Source of the DNA: Plakobranchus ocellatus
Lineage: Eukaryota; Mollusca; Gastropoda; Plakobranchidae
DNA: 32,548 nucleotides
NCBI GenBank assembly: GCA_019648995.1
Contig: BLXT01001432.1
Coordinates: 335,359 to 367,906, forward strand
Direction of reading: 5' to 3'
Positions 11,301-23,300 of this stretch are shown here, piece after piece. How positions within the stretch are numbered: position 1 is the first letter of the stretch; every line of letters begins with the position of its first letter. The notes beneath the pieces were generated by a model. The model did no database searches and was not told the DNA's origin. It saw only the letters and a list, made by a program, of their open reading frames with translations. A program made the translations under genes and the position numbers.

Positions 11301-14300
11301 GAAAAGAAATGATTGAAATTAAAAATAACAATGGAAAAAAAAATTACTGGGGCCTTTATTTATATTTGTATTGAAGCACAACTTAATTTAGTTCACTAGA
11401 TCTTAACTAGATTCTAGACTTTGAGCCAACAAAAACTGATGATGGGCATTTAATGTGTTAAAATAAAATTCCTCAAAATAAAATTTCTCTTCTATAAAAA
11501 ATTTAAATTGCAATGAAGATGTCCTTCAAATAAAATGTTATAACCAATTTTTGTTTGTTCATGGGCATTTTTAATGTATTAAGTGACTGACAATTTATTA
11601 TAAAAATTCAAAATAATGTCTGAGAAAAAAAAAATTTGTTCAAATTGCCTAACATAAACTGGGAAAAAATCCTCCTCAGGTGGCTGCAAGACTGTAGGCT
11701 ATAGATTTAATGTATTGGTAGGCCCCTTAATTTTTATTTCTTTTAGTCCTGATTGGTTTGACTTGTATGAATGAATCCCTTCTTGATTATTGAAATTTGT
11801 AGCGAAATACATTGCTGTTAGAGTAATTACGATTTAATCTATATCTTTAGATCTATTCTGAGTAAGGATATACTAAAACTATAGGTAGGTAGATCTAGGT
11901 TTAGCTTTTGTGTAGACTCTTCACAATTTACTAAACATTATTAGCCAAATTAAATGTAATTCTGAATGAGACTTTAGAGTCTAAAAAATTGATTTGTCAG
12001 AGGTGTCAATCTAAAAAAATGCCATAAAACTTAGACATCATTGTCTCATTTTGTGAGAAATAGAATGAAGTTGCAGCCCATCGTCTCAGTGAAAATACAA
12101 TAATTATAGTCCTGCTTTAAAAACAATAGGCTTGTTCAAAGCACATCAGCACTGACATCATAGTAAGTGAAGTGGATGATTGGAAATAATAAATTTCAAG
12201 TGCCAGATGAGATAGAGAGCTAGGAGAAAAGAAAGTAAACACTGAATACAGAAGTTGAAAGTGGATGATTCTTCAAAACTGTAACATTGAAGTTCGAACA
12301 AAAATAAATGTAATTTTAGACATATTTGTATCGATATAAAAATCTGTCGGCCAGAAGCATGTCAAACAACACACCAATTCCATTCCCAGTACAAATATTA
12401 AAATAAAAAGAAGCAAAAGTGAAACTTCAATGCAAGTGAAAGTGAAAAAATAAAGTCTAAATTCATCTTATGCAAAGTAAGAAAAATCGTAATTTTGACC
12501 TAAAAAGTATAATGAGTAAATTTGGCTTGAAAAATGTAATTTATTATGTTTTCTAATGACGGTTGGCAACTCTGCTGCTTAAGTCCTGAATCTGTGTGGG
12601 GATTTTAAGACAGATTAGCATTTTTCTTCTTGTAGCAATAACATTAAATTCTTTTGGGTTTTTTTTCATTTTGATCAATTGAATGGTATGAATAAATTTT
12701 TTAACAGACCTTCAAATGAGCCAGGCTCTGGTTGGAAATCTTTAACTCATCCTGTCCAATTTCTTTCTCATTCTCGGCAATCTTCAACTGCTTTTGAAGA
12801 GCTCGAACCTGCAATAAAGATATTTTTAGTTTGGTGAAGATAGCATTTAAATAAGAGTAATCAGTATTATTTGGTGAACTTTTTCATGAAAGCTGATATT
12901 TGAAGGTTTTTTAAATACAAATGATGATCCAGTCAAGTTTTCATTTTCTCATTGCTAGCTTGAGATAAGTCCAAATGAGTCCTAGTTGCCTTTTACCTTT
13001 ATAATATTCATGCATCTTAAAATTCTTTTCTGTGGGCCTGGCATCCGTGGGAAATTAACAGATATAAAATTGATTCTGTAACAGGACACAACTTTTTTTT
13101 TTCAAAACAGATTTTAGAGAAGTGAACTTAAAATGCTGTTACCTAAACAGTATTACTTCTGACAATCAACAATTGATTAGAGTCGATCATCCTCACATGT
13201 CTTTACAGTATATGCTGTAATTCTAAACAGATTTGTTTTTGTTTTGTTTTACACCTCATCATTTACATTTACTTTTTGAAAAAAAAAAAAAAAACATGAT
13301 TTATATTCTTAAGCAGACATATTTCTTACCCTATGAGCAAAAAAACCAAACCAAAACAAAACAAAAATTCATCTAACACAAATATAACCCTTGGGGGGAG
13401 GGGAAGGAAAGATAATCTTGTAGATTTACTTTGAAAGTTGTAACTGCTTTTACATGTTTTACCTCTGCATGGAAATTTACTGTTTTACTGTCTGCTTGTT
13501 GTAGTTTCAGTGTGAGCTCATTTATTCTAGAGCTGTAATGGGCCATGATCAGCTGTTCACGAGTGTCTTGGTCAGTCTTTGACACACTGCTTGACTGAAG
13601 CTGGCCCAACTGATAGATCATCAAAAATCAAGCAAAGTGATTTAATTATTTTTCATAACAATATTTTCTTTCATTAACAAAGGTATTAGTCACAAAAAAT
13701 TTTGTGTGTGTGTGCCTCGGAAAAGGGCCCATAAGTCGTAAGAAAGAAAATTTTAGGTATATACATTTTCTTATGGAAAATATGATGCGGAGCATGCTGG
13801 TTTTTTAATTTTCAAGATATCTTAACTAGTTTTTGAGATATCACAGTTTTTTAACACAAAAGTGTGAAAGTTTTGAGAAAATCAGCTTTAAAGATCTAGA
13901 ATTTTATTTTACACTCTCAGAGCATAAAAAAAAAAATTTTTTTAAACATCATATTCAAGCAAATCATTTTTTTGTGAAACTGTTTAGAAATGGATAAACT
14001 GTAATAATCTGGTGGACCCACATTTTTTATGTCTGACCACCTATCAAAACTTATTGGCCTATATCTCAAAAACACTCCTGCCGACTTATGGGCCCTTTCC
14101 CTAGATACACACATTTGGTAATTTATGAATGAAAAATTTGGCTTTAGTAATTTAAATGTTTCATAAGGAAAGAGGTTAACTAGCATACATATAAAAGATC
14201 CCTAGACCCCAGACTAGATATCCTAAAGGTAAAGGGCCCCTTGTATCTTGGCTAACTTCACTACAAATAGAAGGTCCCTTGACTTTTGACAAAAAAGTTC

Positions 14301-17300
14301 CTGATAACTTTTGAAAAATATGATCATGCTTTCTTCTTCTCTTCCAGATAATCAATAAGCCACTCAACAGATTAGATGAAAACAATTCAGGAATGGATTT
14401 GTTTCTTTTATCTATTTTTAATGACATAGTCTGGAATTGTCCAAATATGTGTGGTTGTTGCCCTTCTGAATATATAATACAGTGAAAAGCGATGATTAGA
14501 TCTAACTGCGTTTGTTTTTTCCTTGAGTCAGCAAATCCTATAATGTATATCCATAAAATATTAATATGAAGCACAAAGTTTTCTTTCTAGTTCACTGACA
14601 TGCATTCATTATTTCCCCAAATTACCTTTGTTCACTACCATAATGAAAAGGGCTTTTGTCTTTTACATAGGATGAAGTCTGCCTTATGAACTGTTGGGCC
14701 TTTTTAAAATTTATCCTGCATCCTGATCCCTACTTTTTTTTGTTTTGTTAAAAGAGTTTTTACCATGCTTGTATCAATGTAATGACCACTGTTCACCGAG
14801 TCTGAGCGCTTGCCAGAATCAGATGGCACTGGCAATTTCTCTATGTGATCTTCTAATGAAACAGAGCCTGCAATACTGCTAACACCACTTGAGGTAGATT
14901 GGGATGCTTTTTCCAAGTCTTTCTCAAGCTGTTTTGTTCTCTAAAAATGGATGCAAAGCACATATAACTTGTAAACTTGTAGAACTTGGAGGAAATAACA
15001 TATTATCACATGTATATGCTTTTATATTCTGTTGCAAGAATTTATTTATAGCAAACAAGTCATTGTGTCTTGAATTACATCCAAGAAATGTTTGTGCAAT
15101 CTCACCACTGGTGGAGGATGTTGTCTATGCCATACAGAAACTGTTCATCAATCAATGATACCTATAGTCACAAGCTAAGGACTTAATAATTCCAATATTA
15201 TTTACTTGACAGAAAATAGCAAATCTTGACAACAGTTGAGTAAATGAACACACTATCTGGGTCTAGATCTATATTCTGTGGATTAATTTTAACGCAATCC
15301 TGTGACAGTATGCTCAGAATCTCAGTAAATTTCTTTTAAACACCCTAACTGTACCAACTGGTGTAAATCGTACATTTTCTCATACTTGTGAGGTGACAAT
15401 CAATTTTGGCAATAATTTGTAAAATACAAACTGCTACACCTACATAAATATCCACTACTTAACTGACAGTTTTCCTAAAAAAAAACTGCAAGAATATTTT
15501 AATTGATTATGCTAAAGCTATGTATCTATGTTAAGATCTGATTCCGCTGCGCTAAGTTTTATCATAACCACTAAAAACCTACAGAAATATTTGAAGTCCA
15601 AAAAACTGATTCTAATGGTGACTTTGATATGACTGATTCTGAATCTGAACAGATCTAGAGCACAATCTAGATGAACATGATCAAAACCAAAATTATTACG
15701 TGATACGATAGTACAACTTACCACTTGTTCATTCTCAAATTTGATTTTGAGAAGCTGAAGTTCTAAGATGTAATGTTCTTTTTCCTGTTCCAGCTTTGTT
15801 AACTTTTCTTGGAACATGGATAGCTGAAAATTGAAGCGCAGATAAAGAAAAAAAAAATTAGAAGCTTTAAATAATAATTATGATCATGGAGGTAATGAAA
15901 GAGGTTTTTTTAAGCTTGTGGGCCCAGTGATCTGAGAAGTCAAAGAAGGAGCAGAAGAAAATTGGCTTATTTTCATATGATACAATACTGGCTTTAAAAA
16001 AAAAATAAATAAATAAAATAAAACGAATCTCAACTAAAATTTAAACCAACCTGCTTGGCAAGGCCCTCCTTACTCTCTGCTGAACTGTATAGTGTTTTTC
16101 TGTTTTGGACAGCAACACAGTAAGGTACAGATTCAGGAATTGGCTTAAAAAAAAAAAAATGAAAGAGGAGAGAAAATTGAAAAAAAATGTTCCATTACAA
16201 ATAACATTCATACTCAAAAGCCCATAACATGAAAAGTTAGCCTTTCTAAAGTGTGCACTGACTTATATATCTTCTTTGACAACTAGGACTAAACTAAAGA
16301 AGCTAACATTTAAGTCCAGATACAGAGAATACATGAAGATTTTTATGTAGAAAAAAAGATAATTGGGCTTTTAAATAAATGATTCAACAACCATTTAGCA
16401 ACAAACTTAAGCCTAACTTAAAATATTTAAAGTATTTTAAAAAATACTAAAAGATTCACTTTCATAAAATGTTACAATATACTGTTCTGACCTTTGCAAT
16501 AGATGACAGATACTGGGCAGCCTTTTGTCTAAAAGAGTTGACAATAGGATGAGACCTTGGAACATTTGCACTGCCTTCTAAAGAAGTGCTACCTCCTCGA
16601 GTTCTATAACCCGCTGGTGTAGTAAAAAAATCAAGGTTGCCTGACAAGAATGTTGCCATCTATGATTGACCAAAAAAAAAAAAAAAAATCATAAAAACTT
16701 TGATTGCAAATTCTATAAACAAAATAAGTATTTTTCCTACTTGAATACTTTCTGGAAAACTGATTGGCAGCCAGAGGGAGGAAAATATACAGATAGATCA
16801 CTCTACGGAATACACCTATAGGTTTAAAAAATTGTACTGATAACATTTAAAAATGAAGCATGTTGATTGCAAAAAATTACTTTCTTCATTGTTTTTACTT
16901 TAAAAATTACATGGCTAAACCTAACAATATAATTTTCCAAGAGGTTTTTTTTAAGCGTGCAATTCCCGTTCCTCCAAATTTGACATCAACTTCCTTGCAT
17001 TATTTTTAAGACATAATCATGATCTAAATGAAATTTATTATGACAAAAAATATGGTTTAAAATACCATGAGCTATACATTGAAATGGTTTTAAATTAGCT
17101 TTTCTACCTTTCCAGTATTGGTCACTAAAGAAATAAGCGATGCAACCACACATTCATCTGTCCTCTTCAATTCTTTTGTCGCAGTAGGTAGTTGGTGCTC
17201 TAAAGATACTTTGGAATTGTAATGTTTGGAGACATCTGTAAAAGAATAATTTTTTTTTCAATAAGAAGCCCAACAAATTTTAATAAATTGGCATGACGTA

Positions 17301-20300
17301 GAATTTAGTGTAAATTAATTGCAACCGTACAATTAATTTACATTAAATTCTAGTTCATGCCATTCTTAATGGTCAAATTTGAATTAAGGTCAGATCATTA
17401 TTCAACAACCATTTCTATGACGAAATGAAACTTTTGAATGATTACATTTTGTATTTTCAAATATGTTTCATCGAGCGAAATATTGAAATTTATGTCATAC
17501 TACGTAATTCAACTCCAACAACTACGCACCTTTGGACATCAGGCTTATGAATTCCCACCCCATCACTCCTCAGCCTTTTATTCATAACTAGTGTGCATGA
17601 ATACACTGATCTTGAAGAGGGTATTAGCCTTTGCACACATTCACACACCCTCTCTCATAGCTTTCAGACACTACCCTCCCCTTGTAGCTTCTTTCAAGTG
17701 ATATTTTATCTCATCAGTAGAATTAATTATATCCTATAAATAAAACACAAACTTTTTTTAATTGATTCATTTTGAGTATGGCTGCGGTGGTTGCTAAGAG
17801 TGATAACAATAACAACAATGGCAGACAGGACGATTACAAGACATCTCAACAATTGGTCTTTATGACTTGAAAATGATCTCACAGCATTATATACTTCTGC
17901 GATAATATAAGGCCTGAGGAAGATGAAGATACTACAACTGACGGAAATAAATGAATACAATATATCTTTTTCATGTTCTCTTTGTCAATATCTCAAATCT
18001 AGGTGTAGGTCTAGATCAAGATCTAGTTATCTAGGATCTAGAACACGGTTATGTTTAGATAGATTCTATCCTAACCTGCTTCTCTTGATAAATCTAGATC
18101 TATCCGCCTTTCTGTATTTCCTATGAACAGTCTAGACCTAGATATTGATTGCGTTATGTCTTGTCTTTATCTCCATTCTAGATCTGGACTTAGATCTTGA
18201 TCTAGATATTATTATGATTATTGTAAAAGAAAAAATGTCTAAAAGTATCTTTCGCATTAGTTTGACCCCATATGATTGCTCAAAACATGGATTATTCAAT
18301 ATATTGGATATGCAATAGTATTATAGCAAAAAAAAAAAAAAAAAGCTTTATTTTAAGGAAAATACACAAAAAAAGAACAAAAAAAATTGTCTGAATTTAA
18401 AATTCAGACATTTTTTTTTGTTCTTTTTTGTTGATTTTTTTTTATCATTTTGTCACATGCATGTGTTTTGTGCCTTTAAACTGTGATAACTCAGGCTAGA
18501 ATTAAGATATTTAACAAATTTAAAGGAAAAAATGATCAGTAATTTCTCAACTACAACATGGTGCAAATAACTCAAACTGTAAAATTTTCACAACCTGACA
18601 CGGCCTCACATATATTTCTTTCCTGTTTCAAAGATTTCCAAGACAAGAATTTATAATGAATAGTATACTTTTCTCTGATCTTACGTTTTGTTCTATCATC
18701 CGTGACCTGGTTTTTCCTGTTTTGACATATTGCTCATGTTAAGGCTTGGGGACACAAATTTGTTTGCTCTGTGTTCTGATACGTTTTTTAGTGATTACAC
18801 AAACTGTTCACATGCCATACAATCATATCATAGAATTTAGTGCAGGCATATGTAAGCCAGAGAAAGTCTGCTTGCTAGTAGGAATTTGAAATAAGTACGC
18901 CTATGTTCCCAGTCCGGACCAAGTCAATTTTTCATTGCTCCCTGTGTCCACCCAGCACTAAATGGGTAGCTAGGTCTCTTAAGATNGCAAAAGTAAAGGC
19001 AGCGAGGAAAGCAATGGCGAACTACCTCATAATGCTGAATACCAAGAACGATCGGGACCCTACTCCTGGTTCCCAATGCTTGGATTAAGCGTGGGACCCA
19101 ATTTACTTTTTTTTTACGCCTACGTTTAGGCCACATGGACTACAGTGAAACCAGCACGAAAACTTACAGCCTAAATCAATTTGATTAAATTTCCTTAATA
19201 ACCAACAGTTCCACTTTTCAAAATAAAAGTTAACTGTTTAAGGGCAAGTGTGGCTTCTGGAGAATGGGGTGCTGAGGTCAATTTGGGTCACCAGGTCAAA
19301 TTTTGACTGAGGGTAGTTTTCTAAAGTTTGTCCAATTGGTAATCATCTGAAGAGTGTTATTAGGCCTAAGATCAGCTAAAAATGTCTTTTATTGTAAATT
19401 CAAAATTGCCACCTCCAAGAAAGTTTGCCAATGTTCAAGAAAATGTGTCAAAATTTGCCGTTTATGCAAGCTATGTAGGCCCGCTACCCCTTGAAAAACA
19501 TTGGCATAATATATACCAATAGAAAGTCTCGGCCTTCCTATCAATGCCACCAGAAGTACCATATATGGATATCTAAATTTAGATAATTTTTTGCCAAAAA
19601 AGCAAGCTCCATTCATAACCATTACCATATATGGAGCCCCTGTCCTAGTTCCCACTGGTTTTACTACAACTGCGTCGATTTTGCATATGGAGAATTCTGG
19701 TTCTTTATTTTGTGCATTACCGTCAGCCCCGCGAGCTTTTACCGCCCTATGAAATCAAGGCGAAGATCTGATGTTGCCTGTTCTTACGCTTATTTGTTTA
19801 CATAATGCCTTGTTGGCTTTGAGTGGTGAGTGACCGCCAGCATGAACTGGAAGTAAGAAAATGGCCCAAAGGAGATGGGTGTAACAGGAAGAACTTGAGA
19901 GAGCTGGAAGAGGCTCATCATATGGAGCTGGCATCCCATAATTGGTAAGAAAACCAAAATAGTTTTACTGCTCAGATTTATCCGCCATTTTCTCAAAATG
20001 AATTTTTTTGGGACAAATGTTCTTATAGCTTTGGTGTTTTTCATAAGATTTGTCTGAAACTTGCCATAAAGTTTGAGGGCAGTAATCTCTTGCTTTTCAC
20101 ATAGGTTTTTGGGAATTGCATCTATAATTTTCTTTTTATAAATTTTTACATATCCAAAACTTTGATGTTATTTATATATGAAATTTTCCCTTTTCTGTCT
20201 ACATATAAGCCTTCGAATTTAGCATAAAAACATATTCCCATTCAGAAAAAGTTGATATCTTATTTAGTTCCAAAGTTATAAGACTTATGTTTATATCAAA

Positions 20301-23300
20301 TATGCCCCACATTTTTTTCCTGTTGCCATGCCAACGGTAATTGAAAAAAAAGTCACTTTGGTTGTTTATATCATTTTTGGGGGGTCATACATAACAAATA
20401 AATGATTTATAAAAATATCAGTTAAGAAATAAAGAAAATCACCCCTAAGTGCCGCACTTGCCCTTAAAGTGTACAATCAAATATCAGGAGATAAATAATG
20501 AGAGAAAAAACTCCAAAAAAATTCTTAAAATTACCTTTAACAGCTGCATGTAAATCATCCAGCGCTTTGCTGAGACCGGTGAAAAATTTGCCATGAGATG
20601 ATCTTGGGTGCCCTTGACCCTGCGAGCCTTTGAAAAATATTTATTCAGTTAATTTTGCACATTAATTCAATTAAAAACTATTCATAATTATACGATGAAA
20701 ATCTTAAGGTGAAACTCTCGGAAAATCAAAAATACTTGTTGCATTAACAGGCTTAAATGACTAGGATTATCTCCAACTAGCAACAAAGGCTGTTTACTAC
20801 ACTTCAAATGCATGAGAACACATTGCCAATGGCAAAAAAAATCCATCTCAAATAGGCAATGCAAACCAACCTTTTGCATGTTTTCTGCTATTAATAATCA
20901 ATATTTATGGACTTTTAAACGGATATTTTCCAACAAATAAATTTTATGCACACAACCTAAAATTTACATGTGTAAATAGTTTATTGCTTCTTCCTTTCAA
21001 TTTATTGAAATGAGAGAATTTACATATCCTGCATTCCCAGAAACAAATAAGTTTCTATCTTGAAGATACTCCATTTATTGAAGAAAATGAGATGTACCAA
21101 TATCTTGCGTTGCTTGACAGTGTTTTAATACATTTTATGTGTTAAAATAATGTCAAGCATCAAAATCACCCTCTCCCCCCCCCAAAATGTGATTTACAGC
21201 AGTCATGAGCAAGATAGGTCGACCCCCTTTTCTGCCCTAGTTTTATGCCATGCTTTGATTTGACCCACTTTTAGCTGGGTTGAAAACTCAAGAAATGAAG
21301 CTCTATTTTTGTATAACTTTCATTTTGTTTATTAGGATGTTACGCATCATAATTCCCTTTTCTTTTCTTGATGGAGAGTTTAAAAGTCTGAGATCACTTT
21401 GTTGCAGGCTGACTATTTACAAAAACCAAACCATCTAATGGCACCAACGATTTCACCACTCTATATACTNNNNNNNNNNNNNNNNNNNNNNNNNNNNNNN
21501 NNNNNNNNNNNNNNNNNNNNNNNNNNNNNNNNNNNNNNNNNNNNNNNNNNNNNNNNNNNNNNNNNNNNNNNNNNNNNNNNNNNNNNNNNNNNNNNNNNNN
21601 NNNNNNNNNNNNNNNNNNNNNNNNNNNNNNNNNNNNNNNNNNNNNNNNNNNNNNNNNNNNNNNNNNNNNNNNNNNNNNNNNNNNNNNNNNNNNNNNNNNN
21701 NNNNNNNNNNNNNNNNNNNNNNNNNNNNNNNNNNNNNNNNNNNNNNNNNNNNNNNNNNNNNNNNNNNNNNNNNNNNNNNNNNNNNNNNNNNNNNNNNNNN
21801 NNNNNNNNNNNNNNNNNNNNNNNNNNNNNNNNNNNNNNNNNNNNNNNNNNNNNNNNNNNNNNNNNNNNNNNAGTCTGAGATCACTTTGTTGCAGGCTGGC
21901 TATTTACAAAAACCAAACCATCTAATGGCACCAACGATTTCACCATTCTATATACTTTTTTTGTTTTGTGGAATATAGGCTCTAAATAGTTGTTTAGGAT
22001 CGTTATTTTGGATTTCAAGAATGAAAATGGATGAATCTCAATCACAATTATGTTTTTATAACTTGGAGAAAGTAGAAATTTTTTTTATAGTTTGTCGTAA
22101 TCGACAGATATGCATCGCGATAGCAATGTTGGGTGAGCTAAAGATCCAAACACCCAATGCGGAGAGAGCAATCACTTACTTCAAATGAACTTTGATTTAC
22201 AAATTGATCACGTGACCTTAGGTTCTAGTTAATGGTTTGATTGACTTGTGAGGGGAACAATGGTCAAGTCTTTTTTGGCCCTATGTAAACAAGGATAATG
22301 GGATGAAAACTATGAAAAGAAATGAATACTTAGAAGCCATTACCAAAATGTTTTTTTCAGTTTCTAAACTGAACTTGATACTAGTGAATCGTGCAAGTAT
22401 TTACTATGCCGTAAAAAGCAATAAAGATTGATTTCTAGTGAGAATTTATTATGATCAAAGCTGATTGCCTTGAACTGTCAGTAGGTCTAATTGTTTGCAT
22501 GAGAGAAGAAAAAAAAAACAGAAAAAAACTTAGCCTATCCTTTCCTATGGTATTATGTACATCTAATTCTAATTTAGTGCTAAATCAATAAAGATATAAA
22601 TAAATAAATTTCTCTTTTGTGTAAGCAACATTGTTTTCACACATGAAGCTTTGAATGAAATTCGACTGTACTTTTTCCTCACTAGGGAGAGAGAGCAGAA
22701 GATTTTTGCAAATGGATAATTACAATAATAATTTTTCTAATAAGAACTCCAAAGTATTGAAAACTTGCACAATGAGCAGTAAATTATTATTAGCTGTAGG
22801 CCTACATGCAATTAGAGAAAATAAACAAGAATAACAAAAACAATGCTTAGTAAAAGGAAATTTTCTAATCTCAAACAATGTAAACATGTAGGAAAAAACC
22901 TTTAAGAGTTTAAGCTCATGTTTAAAATTGTTATTAATTAATGTGGAAGGAAAGGAATAAACTTCGCAATTGTAAGAAGATTTGAAAAATAGGCTTTTAA
23001 TCTGTGTACTTACTTTTGGTTATCTTTCAATTTAATTTGGAAATTACTTTGCTTTCAAAATCAAAACAAAACAAAAAACATGGCCAAATGCTCTTCAAAA
23101 ATTGAAATTATTCATATTGCCCATACCAATATGTGCTTCAATAAATAAAAAAATGTTCATTGCAACTGCGTGAATTTTTGCATTTTTGTCTTATTGTTGC
23201 ATTTTTGGGGGAAAATTTTTGACATTTTTTTTTATACAGAGAAACGTGTTTAAACTGAAATTCTAGGGAATATGATTTCTATTTTGGTTTAAGCATAGCA

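Noticed and set aside
14176..14574. 132-codon open frame on the minus strand
   Set aside because: No recognisable motif, and PPP1R21 exons 12 and 13 join in frame without it. Taken as a chance frame in an intron.
16492..16659. ATG at the start of exon 9 as an alternative translation start
   Set aside because: It directly follows an AG acceptor, and the homologous human position is an internal Ile in a continuous segment.
21399..21884. Long open frames across the N run on both strands
   Set aside because: They consist almost wholly of undefined residues from the assembly gap.
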